This document shows, one piece after another, positions 56,966 through 64,000 of a stretch of 64,000 nt of DNA. The stretch lies in the NCBI RefSeq assembly GCF_016862375.1, contig NZ_BOMV01000057.1, positions 248,001 to 312,000 on the forward strand, given 5' to 3'. The translations under genes and the position numbers were made by a program. Source of the stretch: Paractinoplanes rishiriensis. GTDB taxonomy: Bacteria > Actinomycetota > Actinomycetes > Mycobacteriales > Micromonosporaceae. Below the pieces are notes generated by a model. It was not told where the DNA came from, did no database searches, and saw nothing but the letters and a program-made list of their open reading frames with translations. Position 1 is the stretch's first letter. Each line of letters begins with the position of its first letter.

Positions 56966-57996
56966 GCGCGGGTCTCGGCGGCCTTCACCGCGACCCACAG
57001 CTCCTGGCCCGGTTCGAGATGGAGCTGGGCGGCCGCCGCGGGCGTGACGTCGGCGGCCACCGAGATCGGGCCGTCGAGCCTGATCCGCATGTTGTCACCG
57101 TGGCTCTGCAGGTCGGCCAGCACGGCTTTCCAGGCGTTGCGCGGGCTGCCGTCCGGCTGGCTCCGGTGCAGGGCGACCGCTGCAGGAGCAAAAGCCACAA
57201 AAGCATCACCGCGTACGATGTCAGTCGTGGCCAGGGTGAACCCGCCCGCCAACTCGACGGCGTGGCCGGTGCCGTGTCCGCGGTAGAGGTTGAGCCCGAC
57301 TAGTTGAGCGACGTAATCGGTTCGCGGCCGGGCGGTGATGGTCGCGGCGTCGCCCTCCTGCACGATCTGACCGCTTTCGATAATCACGAGCCGGTCGGCC
57401 AGCACCAGCGCGTCGAGCGGATCGTGGGTCACCAGCAGGGCCGCGCCGGGGTGCGCGGCGAGGTGACGGCCCAGTTCGGCGCGGGTTTCGAGGCGGGTCC
57501 GGGCGTCCAGCGCGGCGAGCGGCTCGTCCAGCAGCAACAGTACGGGGTCGACCGCGAGCGCCCGGGCGAGCGCGACCCGCTGCGCCTGCCCGCCGGACAG
57601 GTGCCGCGGCTTGCGACGCCCGTACTCGGCGAGCCCGACGCGCTCCAGCCAGCGGTCGGCGACGGCGCGCGCGCTGCGCCGGTCGGCCCCGTGCCGGCGC
57701 GGCCCGAAGGCGACGTTGTCGCGCGCGCTCAGGTGCGGGAACAGCAGGTAGTCCTGGAAGACGACGCCGATCGGCCGGCGCTCCGGCGGGACCTGGCCGA
57801 GGTCGCGGCCGTCGAGGGTGAGGTACCCCGCAGAGAGCGCGGTGAGCCCGGCGAGCGCCCGGAGCGCGGTGGTCTTCCCGGCCCCGTTGGGCCCGAGCAG
57901 GGCGACCGTCTCACCCCGGTCGATGCGCAGGCTGATGTCGAGGCGGAACGCGTCGCGCCGCACCACGAGGTGCGCGTCCAGGAGCCGGTCGTTCAC
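56950..57996 (-). CDS. modC: Molybdate ABC transporter ATP-binding protein
   Basis: This 348-residue ATPase has a P-loop GPNGAGKTTAL near residue 37, VVFQDYLLFPHLS, the signature LSGGQAQRVALARAL, and Walker B VLLLLDEPLAALD. A C-terminal TOBE/MOP-type domain (LEPGQELWVAVKAAETRAYPA) fits oxyanion importers of the ModC type. The GTG start overlaps the modB stop (GTGA). It energises molybdate uptake through ModB. Molybdate supply matters here because the rubber-locus OxiAB enzyme needs molybdopterin, although the two loci are 30 kb apart. Its 3' end runs into the decayed USP gene on the other strand. Confidence 0.9.
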   Translation of the reverse strand: MNDRLLDAHLVVRRDAFRLDISLRIDRGETVALLGPNGAGKTTALRALAGLTALSAGYLTLDGRDLGQVPPERRPIGVVFQDYLLFPHLSARDNVAFGPRRHGADRRSARAVADRWLERVGLAEYGRRKPRHLSGGQAQRVALARALAVDPVLLLLDEPLAALDARTRLETRAELGRHLAAHPGAALLVTHDPLDALVLADRLVIIESGQIVQEGDAATITARPRTDYVAQLVGLNLYRGHGTGHAVELAGGFTLATTDIVRGDAFVAFAPAAVALHRSQPDGSPRNAWKAVLADLQSHGDNMRIRLDGPISVAADVTPAAAAQLHLEPGQELWVAVKAAETRAYPAT

Positions 57997-58784
57997 GGCG
58001 CGGTCAGCCAGCGGTCGCGGAGCGCGACGAGGATGGTGACGGACACGGCGAGCAGGATAAGGCTGAGCACCACGGCGCCTTCCAGGTCGCCGCTCTCCAT
58101 GGTCTGGTACACGGCGAGCGGCATCGTCTGGGTGATGCCCGGAAAGTTTCCGGCGAACGTGATGGTGGCGCCGAACTCGCCCAGCGCCCGGGCCCAGCAC
58201 AGCACCGCGCCGGCCGCGATGCCCGGGGCGACCAGCGGCAACGTGACATGGGTGAAGGTGACAAGCCGGCTGGCGCCGAGCGTGGCGGCGGCCTCCTCGT
58301 AGCGGGTGTCGGCCCCACGCAGCGCTCCCTCCACGGCGATGACCAGGAACGGCAGGGCCACGAACGACTCGGCGACGACCACGCCCGCGGTGCTGAACGG
58401 CAACGTGATCCCGAACGTCTCGTCGAGCCACGAGCCGATCAGCCCGCGCCGGCCCAGCGCCAGAAGGAGCGCGATGCCACCGACCACCGGCGGCAACACG
58501 AGGGGAACCGTGATCAGCGCGCGCACCAGGCGCCGGCCGGGAAACTTGACGCGGGCGAGCAGCCAGGCCAGCGGCACGCCCAGCAGAATGCACAGCACGG
58601 TGGCCAGGGTCGCGGTGAGCAGGGAGAGTTTCAGGGCCGCCAGCACTTCGGGTTCGGCCAGTCGCTCCGGCAACGTCGCCCACGGCGTACGTGCTAAAAG
58701 CCCGACCAACGGCAGCGTCAGAAACACCACCCCGGCGATAGCCGGCAGCAGCAATGCCACCGGCACGCTTTTCCTGGTGGTCAT
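57993..58784 (-). CDS. modB: Molybdate ABC transporter permease
   Basis: This 263-residue membrane protein has five to six helices. The ModB/CysT-type blocks are ALKLSLLTATLATVLCILLGVPLAWLLAR and LVLPPVVGGIALLLALGRRGLIG. The EAA coupling loop appears as EEAAATLGASRLVTFTHVTLPLVAPGIAAGAVLCWARALGEFGAT, with FAGNFPGITQTMPLAVY after it, the last being typical of molybdate permeases. The ATG overlaps the modA stop by four bases, and the stop overlaps the modC start, so the three genes are translationally coupled. Confidence 0.92.
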   Translation of the reverse strand: MTTRKSVPVALLLPAIAGVVFLTLPLVGLLARTPWATLPERLAEPEVLAALKLSLLTATLATVLCILLGVPLAWLLARVKFPGRRLVRALITVPLVLPPVVGGIALLLALGRRGLIGSWLDETFGITLPFSTAGVVVAESFVALPFLVIAVEGALRGADTRYEEAAATLGASRLVTFTHVTLPLVAPGIAAGAVLCWARALGEFGATITFAGNFPGITQTMPLAVYQTMESGDLEGAVVLSLILLAVSVTILVALRDRWLTAP

Positions 58785-59548
58785 GGGCTTTGGAAGCCGG
58801 CTTCGGTGAGCACCGCGAGACCATCCGGCGAGAGCACGTAGTCGACGAACTTCTGCGCGCCGGCCGGATTCTTGGCGCCGTTCAGCACCGCGATCGGATA
58901 GTCGTTGACGGCCTGCGCGGATTCCGGAAACTCCACCGCGTCGACGTCCGCGGACGCGGCCTTGGCGTCGGTGCGGTAGACCAGCGCGGCGTCGACCTCA
59001 CCGAGCTTGAGCTTGGCGAGGGCCGCTTTGACGTCCTGTTCGAGGGTCACCGGGATGAGTTCGACGCCGCCCTTTTCCAGGGCGGTTCTGGCCGCGGCGC
59101 CGCACGGTACGGTTTCGGCGCAGAGGGCCACCTTGAGGCCGGCCGCGGTCAGGCCGGCGAGTCCGGTGATGCCTTTCGGATTGCCTTTGGCCACCGCGAT
59201 GACGAGCTGATTCTTGACGAATGTGGCGGGCGCCGCGGCGTCGGTGACGGCAGCCATGTTCTTGGGCGCGGCGGACGCAAATACATCCGCCGGGGCGCCC
59301 TGATTGATCTGCGTCGCGAGAGCCGAACTCCCGGCGAAGTTGAACGTGACCGTGGTGCCCGGATTGGCCGTCTCGAACCGCTTGCCGATCGTGGTGAAGG
59401 ACTCGGTCAGCGAGGCCGCGGCAAAGACGGTGACCGTGGTGGTGCCCGGGTTGCTCGAGGCGGCGGCTTCCGTCTGGTCGGCCCCGCACCCGGCCAGGCT
59501 GACGGTGAGGAGAGCGGCGGCGAGGGCCCTCAGCTGTTGTTGTGCCAC
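58781..59548 (-). CDS. modA: Molybdate-binding lipoprotein
   Basis: A solute-binding lipoprotein of 255 residues. The signal ends LLTVSLAGC with the lipid cysteine near residue 21. The ModA fold then shows VTVFAAASLTESFTTIGKRFE, FNFAGSSALATQINQGAPADVFASA, VALCAETVPCGAAARTALEKGG, EVDAALVYRTDA, and the C-terminal KFVDYVLSPDGLAVLTEAGF. Ser residues in AAASLT and GSSAL are the usual oxyanion contacts. The GTG start at 59548 is the first in frame after non-coding sequence. It heads the modABC operon. I looked for a molybdopterin riboswitch upstream and did not find one I could support. Confidence 0.92.
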   Translation of the reverse strand: MAQQQLRALAAALLTVSLAGCGADQTEAAASSNPGTTTVTVFAAASLTESFTTIGKRFETANPGTTVTFNFAGSSALATQINQGAPADVFASAAPKNMAAVTDAAAPATFVKNQLVIAVAKGNPKGITGLAGLTAAGLKVALCAETVPCGAAARTALEKGGVELIPVTLEQDVKAALAKLKLGEVDAALVYRTDAKAASADVDAVEFPESAQAVNDYPIAVLNGAKNPAGAQKFVDYVLSPDGLAVLTEAGFQSP

Positions 59549-59806
59549 GGCGCCACTCTAGTTCGTGCAGATGCGGCCAGAAACCCGCCGATCAGACGCA
59601 TCTTCGGCCCTGCGGTGAGGCAACGGGCCGCAAGCGCGCCCAACCGCCTTTCGCCTGGCGTTTTGCCTTGCGATTCTTGCTCAAGTCCTCGGCGGCGGCC
59701 CGCGCAACGGAAAACAGCGGAATCGAATCCGGCGAAGCGCGTCCACAAGCCACTGTCGCGGTGGCGCTGCAGCACCATCAATCCCTGATCGGAACGAGGA
59801 ATAACC
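59549..59806. other. Intergenic region upstream of modA, no gene recognised
   Basis: A 337-bp gap between modA and the small secreted protein, both on the - strand. Open frames in it are Arg-rich and lack protein-like character. It ends at a canonical + strand terminator (59807-59840) although no + strand gene lies upstream nearby, leaving room for a small RNA. The modA promoter must also be here. Confidence 0.4.
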
Positions 59807-59840
59807 CCCGGCGGCCCTTTTCCGGGTCGCCGGGATTTTT
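59807..59840 (+). terminator. Intrinsic terminator with U-tract on the + strand
   Basis: The arms CCCGGCGGCCC and GGGTCGCCGGG pair over 11 positions with one mismatch around a TTTTCC loop. ATTTTT follows immediately, a proper U-tract on the + strand and rare in this genome. Read on the - strand it could also end the small secreted-protein gene that stops at 59886, but that strand lacks the U-run. Confidence 0.7.
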
Positions 59841-59885
59841 CGTATGATCCGGCGGATGTCGTTGCCGGGTGACGGGCCGATGGGA

Positions 59886-60305
59886 TCAGAGATGTCCCGG
59901 CGTGCAGCCGGGCGTGTAGAAGCCGTTCACGCCGACTCCGGTGCTGGCCGCCGACCGGTTGCCGGCCGCGTCGATCGCCCGGACGGTGATCGTGTTCGGG
60001 CCGGGCTTCACGACGTGCAGCACGCCCCAGGCGCCGGAGATGTGGCCCTGATCGGTGAGGAAGCCGATGGACTGGCCGTCGGCGAACGCCTGGTACCGCA
60101 GGTTCGGCTGGGGTGTCACGTTGTCGGTGGAGCGGTTCGCGCCGATGATGACCATCAGGCACTGGAAGCCCTGGGCGTACCCGATGCGCGGCGCGGTCGG
60201 CGGGGTGGTGTCCGCAGCGGCCGAGGCGGTGCCGGCGGCGAGCGGGAGGGACAGCAGCACGGCGGCTGCCACGATGGTGATCCGGCGGAGGGATGATCGG
60301 AGCAT
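59886..60305 (-). CDS. Small secreted Ig-like/fibronectin-like protein
   Basis: This 139-residue exported protein has the signal peptide LRSSLRRITIVAAAVLLSLPLAAGTASAAA. A single beta-sandwich domain follows: DTTPPTAPRIGYAQGF, VIIGANRSTDNVTPQPNLRYQAFADG, and HVVKPGPNTITVRAIDAAGNRSA, the last typical of Ig-like and fibronectin III domains. Two cysteines (FQCLMV and PGCTPGHL) could form a disulfide. No catalytic motif is seen. It is divergent from a Cys-rich HTH regulator, with TTTAAACAGTG repeats between, and is probably that regulator's target. The ATG at 60305 is favoured by GTGAGG upstream. Confidence 0.75.
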   Translation of the reverse strand: MLRSSLRRITIVAAAVLLSLPLAAGTASAAADTTPPTAPRIGYAQGFQCLMVIIGANRSTDNVTPQPNLRYQAFADGQSIGFLTDQGHISGAWGVLHVVKPGPNTITVRAIDAAGNRSAASTGVGVNGFYTPGCTPGHL

Positions 60306-60324
60306 GGGCACCTCACTCGTACCT

Positions 60325-60386
60325 TTTAAACAGTGAAACTTGACATGAAGCGGCGGCTACCCAGAGAAAACCCGATTTAAACAGTG
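60325..60386. promoter_or_regulatory. Direct repeats TTTAAACAGTG between the secreted protein and the HTH regulator
   Basis: Identical 11-mers lie at 60325-60335 and 60376-60386, 51 bp apart, in an AT-rich gap. One copy is 20 bp from the start of the secreted-protein gene and the other 19 bp from that of the regulator. They look like operators for the regulator, giving control of both genes. Confidence 0.6.
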
Positions 60387-60404
60387 GATGTTGGTGATGT
60401 TTTG

Positions 60405-61055
60405 ATGGATTCGCCGGACCGCTGGACCGCGGTGGCGGCGTTGACCGACTCGTCGCGCCGGGCGCTCTACGAGTACGTCCGGCACGCGGGGCACCCGGTC
60501 GGCCGGGACGAGGCCGGAAACGCGACCGGCATCTCGCGCGGGCTGGCCGCCTTCCACCTCGACAAGCTCGTCGAGGCCGGACTGCTGCGGGCCCGGCACG
60601 AGATGCCGCCCCACCGGCCGCGGGGCCGGGGCCGGATGCCCAAGGTGTACGAGCCGGCCAGTACCGGCGTGGCGGTGGCCATCCCCGAGCGGCGCTACGA
60701 GCTGATCGCGGAGATCCTCGCCGACGCCGTCGCCACCTCGCCGGCCGACGCCGGCCGTGAGGCGTCACGGCTGGCGCACCAGCGGGGCCGGGAGATCGGC
60801 GCCCGGCTGCCCGAGACCGGCCGCGACCTGGCCGGTGCGCTGGCCCGGCTCGGCTTCGAGCCGGAGCGTGACCCGGACGGGACCATCGTGCTGCACAACT
60901 GCCCGTTCCACGTGCTCGCCGTTCGCCGGACCGAGCTGGTGTGCGGGCTCAACCACGCATTCGTCGCCGGCATCCTGGACGGGCTGGGGGAGACGCGGGT
61001 CGAGGCTCACCTGGCGCCCCGGCCGCGCACCTGCTGCGTACGCATCGGCCGCTGA
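60405..61055 (+). CDS. HTH transcriptional regulator with C-terminal cysteine cluster (SufR-like layout)
   Basis: This regulator of 216 residues has an N-terminal ArsR-like winged helix (LTDSSRRALYEYVRHAGHPVGRDEAGNATGISRGLAAFHLDKLVEAGLLRA). The wing region RPRGRGRMPKVYEPA follows, then a helical domain, and a conserved-looking C-terminal set: HNCPFHVLA, ELVCGLNHAF and RTCCVRI. The four cysteines in C ... C ... CC order resemble the Fe-S ligands of SufR-type regulators, so sensing of iron, redox or a metal is plausible. The start is the ATG at 60405; a GTG at 60384 is in frame but lies inside a direct-repeat operator. It probably regulates the divergent secreted-protein gene. Confidence 0.8.
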   Translation: MDSPDRWTAVAALTDSSRRALYEYVRHAGHPVGRDEAGNATGISRGLAAFHLDKLVEAGLLRARHEMPPHRPRGRGRMPKVYEPASTGVAVAIPERRYELIAEILADAVATSPADAGREASRLAHQRGREIGARLPETGRDLAGALARLGFEPERDPDGTIVLHNCPFHVLAVRRTELVCGLNHAFVAGILDGLGETRVEAHLAPRPRTCCVRIGR

Positions 61056-61244
61056 TCCGCCGGGTGGTGGACACTACGCGGAACGCACCCGAACCGAACG
61101 CCGCAACGCCCTCGACGAAATGACAGAGGACGCCGAGGAGGACGGCTTCTACGACGCCACCACCGACTCCCGGCCGACCAGATAACGGGCCGTCACCAAG
61201 CCGCCGCCTATCGACGCGTGCCGAACACCGCCCCGGGCGCCCGG

Positions 61245-62024
61245 TCAGCCTGGTTGGCAGCTGTAGACGACCTCGGTGCCGGCCTGGAGCGGGGACGGTT
61301 CGATGATGTTGACGGTGGCGGTCTCGGTGGTTGTGCCTACACCGCTGAACGTCCATTTCAGAGTGAGGGCGGCGGTTCGCTGGCCGCTGCCGACCTGCTC
61401 GGTGAGTACGGCGCCCGGTGGGGTGCCGGAGCGGAGCCACTGGTAGCGGATCTCGCCGCTCCGGCCGTTGGTGCGTACGGTGGCGACCACGTCGACGGTG
61501 ACGTCGCATTTGTTTCCGGCCGGCGTGGGTACCGCCACCGCGGCGCTCTCCACTTCGAGCGGGCTGAGCCGCTGCCACAGGTAGAGCCCGAGCACCACGA
61601 CCAGCGCGAGGGTCAGCAGGCCGGAGAGCGCCGACACCAGTCGACGCAACAGCGGGCGCCTGGGCGCGGTGGTGGAGGGCCAGGCGGGGGCGGTTACCGG
61701 AGTTGGCGGTACGCCCGGTCCGAAACGCAACTCTTCGTGGGCGCGCACGGTCGGCGCCGACGCGCTCTCGTGCACGGTCGGGGCAGTCGGCGGGACCTGT
61801 GCGGTCGGATCGGGCCGGGGCAGGCGGACGGTCCGGTGGGAAGGGCCGAGATGGACGGTCTGATCCGGCGCGCCGAGGTTGACGGTCTGATTCGACGCGC
61901 CGAGGTTGACGGTCCGGCCCGGGTCGCCCAGGTACACGGTGGGGGCGGGGCGGTCGATGGTTGCCCACGGGTCGGCGGGCGGCGGCATCGCCCGGTCGCC
62001 GTTGGGGTCCTCCCGGCGGGTCAC
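61245..62024 (-). CDS. Single-pass membrane protein with repeated TVxL motifs, partner of the Ser/Thr kinase
   Basis: This protein of about 259 residues has a cytoplasmic part containing five TVxL units at 9-11 residue spacing: TVYL, TVNL, TVNL, TVHL and TVRL (about residues 27-70). One membrane helix follows (LSGLLTLALVVVLGLYLW) and then an external beta-rich domain with a Cys pair (NKCDVTV, VYSCQPG). The gene lies just after a PknB-like kinase gene. Threonines followed by a hydrophobic residue at +3 are typical FHA-binding sites once phosphorylated, so the tail may be a kinase substrate; this is inference. The GTG at 62024 overlaps the TGA of a 15-codon leader. An internal ATG at 61988 is the alternative start. 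Confidence 0.7.
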   Translation of the reverse strand: MTRREDPNGDRAMPPPADPWATIDRPAPTVYLGDPGRTVNLGASNQTVNLGAPDQTVHLGPSHRTVRLPRPDPTAQVPPTAPTVHESASAPTVRAHEELRFGPGVPPTPVTAPAWPSTTAPRRPLLRRLVSALSGLLTLALVVVLGLYLWQRLSPLEVESAAVAVPTPAGNKCDVTVDVVATVRTNGRSGEIRYQWLRSGTPPGAVLTEQVGSGQRTAALTLKWTFSGVGTTTETATVNIIEPSPLQAGTEVVYSCQPG

Positions 62025-62068
62025 GCCCGCCGTCCCCGGGTCGACACGGGCCTCTGCGTAGCAAGCAC
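62021..62068 (-). other. Short leader ORF linking the kinase gene to the TVxL protein
   Basis: A GTG at 62068 has GGAGG six to ten bases upstream, overlapping the kinase stop. It opens a 15-codon frame (VLATQRPVSTRGRRA) whose TGA overlaps the GTG of the next gene as GTGA. It may couple translation of the two genes. Alternatively the real gene starts at 62068 and a frameshift lies in this stretch. Confidence 0.4.
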
Positions 62069-62077
62069 GGCGTCCTC

Positions 62078-63724
62078 CTAACCGGGGGTGCAGGTGTTGT
62101 ACAGGGTCACGAACGTCGTCGACGGGGATTTGCCCGAGTTGCCGGCGGCGTCGGCGGCGGTGACGGAGATCGGGATGCGGGTGGCCGACTTCGGCATCGG
62201 CAGCGGGCCCAGCGTGCCCTGGAAGACGCCCCGGCCGCTCGACTTCATCGCGACGGTCGAGGAGGTGCCGCCCAGCGTGTAGGTGAAGCTGACCTTCAGC
62301 TCGGCCGGCCCGCTCCGGTCGTCGGTGACCGTGGCCGTGATGGTGCTCGTACGGTTGCCGTATTGGCAGTTTTCCGACTCCATTGTCGACGGGCTCGCCG
62401 AGGCGGTGCCGACCGTGGGTGCGGTGGTGTCGGGACGCGGTGTCGGTGAGGTGCTGGTCGACGGGGTCGGGGTGGGCGTGGTGGTCGACGGCGTCGGCGA
62501 GGCGGACGCGGACCGGCTGGGCGTGGTGCCCGGGCCGGCCGGCGGTGGTCCGGTCGTCGCGGTCGGGACCGGGGTCGCCGAGGCCGGCGGCGTTACCGAA
62601 GCCGGCGACGGAAGGGGAGTCACGCTGGACGGGCCGGCGACCGCGGGAAGGGCGGCGGCCGGGTTGGCCTGGCCGCCCGCGACGGCCGTGTTGTCGGCGG
62701 CGGCGTAGCGGTATCCCACGCCGCCCAGCAGCAGCGCCGCGGCGAGGGCGCTGCTGGCCAGCGCCGTCCTTTTGCGACCGCGCCGCCAGCCACTCGCGGT
62801 GGAACTGCCGACCGTCGTCGAGGCGAGGCTGATGGCGCCGCCGGCGCCTTCGGGGAACGGCCACAGCGCGGCGAGCAGGGCGGCGCGGAGGGCCAGCTCG
62901 CGGAGACCACGCTCCTCCCAATCTGAGCCGTACGCGGTGCCGGCCACCCGCTCGAGAACGTCGAGGAAGGCGAGGGCGTGCTGCGGCCGGTCGGCGGGCT
63001 GCTTGGCCAAGCCGTGCCGGAGCAGGTCGTGCACCACGGCCGGGGCCGGATCGGTCGGGATGGGCGCGTTGGCGTGCTGCTCGTGCAGGACGAACAGGTT
63101 CGGTCCGTCGTACGGCGGCTTGCCGGTGAGGCACTCGAAGAAGGTGGCGGTGGCGGCGTAGATGTCGCAGGCGGGGGTCGCCGGGACGCCCATCCACTGC
63201 TCGGGGGCCATGTACCGGGGCGTGCCGGTGACGACGGTGTCGGCGCCGTCGCCGACCGACGTGGCGATGCCGAAGTCGGCGAGCTTGCTCCGCCCTTCAC
63301 CCGTGACGAGCACGTTCTCCGGCTTGTAGTCGCGGTGCACGACGCCGCGTGCGTGTGCCGCCCCGAGCCCGGCCAGGGAACCCTTCAGCACGCAGAGCGC
63401 CGACTCGGGGGTGGTCGGGCCGTGCTCGCGCAGCATCTGCCGCAGCGACACGCCGTTGACCAGCTCCATGACGATCGCCGCGCCGTCGGCGGACTCGACG
63501 TATTCGTACAGCCGGGAGATGTGCGGGTCGTCGATCTCCCCGAGGAGCCGCGCCTCGTTGCGGAAGGCGGCCCGGAACGAGGCGTCGTCCCCGAGGCTGC
63601 GCACCAGATACTTGATCGCGACCGGGGTGCCGGTCGCGTCGTGGGTGGCGAGCACGACGCTGCCCGAAGCGCCGGCGCCGAGCTGACGAACGGGGGTGTA
63701 GCCGGACAGCTGCCAGCCGCTCAT
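62078..63724 (-). CDS. Membrane Ser/Thr protein kinase (PknB-like) with extracellular Ig-like domain
   Basis: This protein of about 548 residues has a kinase domain with Gly-rich loop LGAGASGSV, VAIKYL lysine, NEARLL glutamate, catalytic loop HRDYKPENVL, ADFGIA, GTPRYMAPEQW and GLAKQPADRP. All catalytic residues are present; Tyr follows HRD where Leu or Ile is common. After about residue 270 come a juxtamembrane region and one membrane helix (ALASSALAAALLLGGVGYRY). A long Pro/Thr/Ser linker and an Ig-like outer domain (VGTASASPSTMES ... TLYNTCTPG) close the protein, so it should sense something outside. The ATG at 63724 has GGAG eight bases upstream. The membrane protein carrying TVxL repeats is its likely substrate. 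Confidence 0.9.
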   Translation of the reverse strand: MSGWQLSGYTPVRQLGAGASGSVVLATHDATGTPVAIKYLVRSLGDDASFRAAFRNEARLLGEIDDPHISRLYEYVESADGAAIVMELVNGVSLRQMLREHGPTTPESALCVLKGSLAGLGAAHARGVVHRDYKPENVLVTGEGRSKLADFGIATSVGDGADTVVTGTPRYMAPEQWMGVPATPACDIYAATATFFECLTGKPPYDGPNLFVLHEQHANAPIPTDPAPAVVHDLLRHGLAKQPADRPQHALAFLDVLERVAGTAYGSDWEERGLRELALRAALLAALWPFPEGAGGAISLASTTVGSSTASGWRRGRKRTALASSALAAALLLGGVGYRYAAADNTAVAGGQANPAAALPAVAGPSSVTPLPSPASVTPPASATPVPTATTGPPPAGPGTTPSRSASASPTPSTTTPTPTPSTSTSPTPRPDTTAPTVGTASASPSTMESENCQYGNRTSTITATVTDDRSGPAELKVSFTYTLGGTSSTVAMKSSGRGVFQGTLGPLPMPKSATRIPISVTAADAAGNSGKSPSTTFVTLYNTCTPG

Positions 63725-63751
63725 GCGAGGCACTCCACCGTCAAGGGGCGG

Positions 63752-64000
63752 ATGTCTGCCTCCGCCGCGCCGATCATTCTGGTCGCCGAGAGGCTACCGG
63801 GGATCCGCGCAACGGCTGCTTTCGCCAACCGGACGGGCGACCCCACCCGGATACGATGCGGGCGTGACCGCCCGACCGCCGGCGGGCCGGAGGCGGACTG
63901 GCGAGCGGACGTGCTCGACCGCCTGGCGCACGCTCGTGAGTTCCGGACGCCGCGCCCGGTCAGAGCCCGGTCGGGACAGTGGGTCGTCGACGGGTGGGAA
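63752..64000 (+). CDS. Partial ORF at the right edge, phosphotransferase-like segment
   Basis: A frame open from ATG 63752 to the window end (83 codons). The last 40 codons read PEADWRADVLDRLAH, FRTPRPVRARSGQWVVDGWE. That resembles the part of aminoglycoside-phosphotransferase-like proteins (including the TIGR02569 group) after the nucleotide-binding loop. The first 40 residues do not look like that loop, and codon bias improves only after about 63880, so the true start may differ or the 5' end may be damaged. It is divergent from the kinase gene. Most of it lies outside the window. Confidence 0.35.
   Translation, partial: MSASAAPIILVAERLPGIRATAAFANRTGDPTRIRCGRDRPTAGGPEADWRADVLDRLAHAREFRTPRPVRARSGQWVVDGWE

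Noticed and set aside
59549..59806. Molybdopterin riboswitch ahead of modA
   Set aside because: I could not draw the conserved stems with confidence; a covariance-model search (Rfam Moco family) would decide, and a significant hit would overturn this.

Overview
The window is high-GC DNA with strong third-position GC, GTG/ATG starts and many 4-base start/stop overlaps. It carries a SARP-type regulator, CBM2-bearing secreted glycosidases, latex clearing proteins, a PknB-like kinase and a DinB2-like polymerase. That combination points to a filamentous actinomycete, most likely Actinoplanes or another Micromonosporaceae. This is inferred from gene content; there is no rRNA or other marker to confirm it.

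Layout. (1) 1-2340: the start of an acyl-CoA dehydrogenase-like gene running off the left edge, a zinc alcohol dehydrogenase, a small membrane protein and a LURP-one-related protein. (2) 2526-19080: a compact specialised-metabolite cluster, all on the + strand. In order it encodes an amine N-monooxygenase, a diaminobutyrate-type aminotransferase, a MetA-like acyltransferase, an aspartokinase, an MFS exporter, a C-A-T-TE NRPS module, a thioesterase-like protein lacking its catalytic serine, a SARP/NB-ARC/TPR regulator, a 69-residue peptide translationally coupled to a B12-dependent radical SAM protein of the RiPP-maturation type, and a GNAT. The genes suggest this route: aspartokinase feeds aspartate semialdehyde, the aminotransferase makes 2,4-diaminobutyrate, the flavoenzyme N-hydroxylates it, and the NRPS activates and releases it. 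I do not recognise the product. (3) 19550-23481: a BNR-repeat protein with a MarR regulator, a PAS-GGDEF protein and a GNAT.

(4) 23490-29324: a rubber-degradation locus, oxiA-oxiB-lcp2-lcp1 on the - strand with a divergent TetR regulator. The first lcp is intact. The second keeps every catalytic residue but has a frameshift that separates its export signal from its body. (5) 29370-34802: a BMP-type nucleoside-like ABC importer with a divergent GntR/FCD regulator and CCTATAGG operators. (6) 34772-40474: a lipoprotein, an SDR, a membrane GGDEF protein and a secreted M14 peptidase.

(7) 40545-52892: plant-polysaccharide utilisation. Two CBM2-GH43 arabinan enzymes form an operon, followed by a DUF1707 protein, a PQQ-type sugar dehydrogenase and an SMP-30 protein. 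Next comes a LacI-controlled operon of GH42, a Gfo/Idh/MocA oxidoreductase and a GH120 beta-xylosidase. (8) 53201-64000: a serine hydrolase, an HD protein, dinB2 under a long palindrome, a decayed universal stress protein, modABC, a small secreted protein opposite a Cys-rich HTH regulator, and a Ser/Thr kinase with a downstream membrane protein carrying repeated TVxL motifs. A partial gene on the + strand enters the right edge.

No tRNA, rRNA, CRISPR array, insertion sequence or phage was seen.
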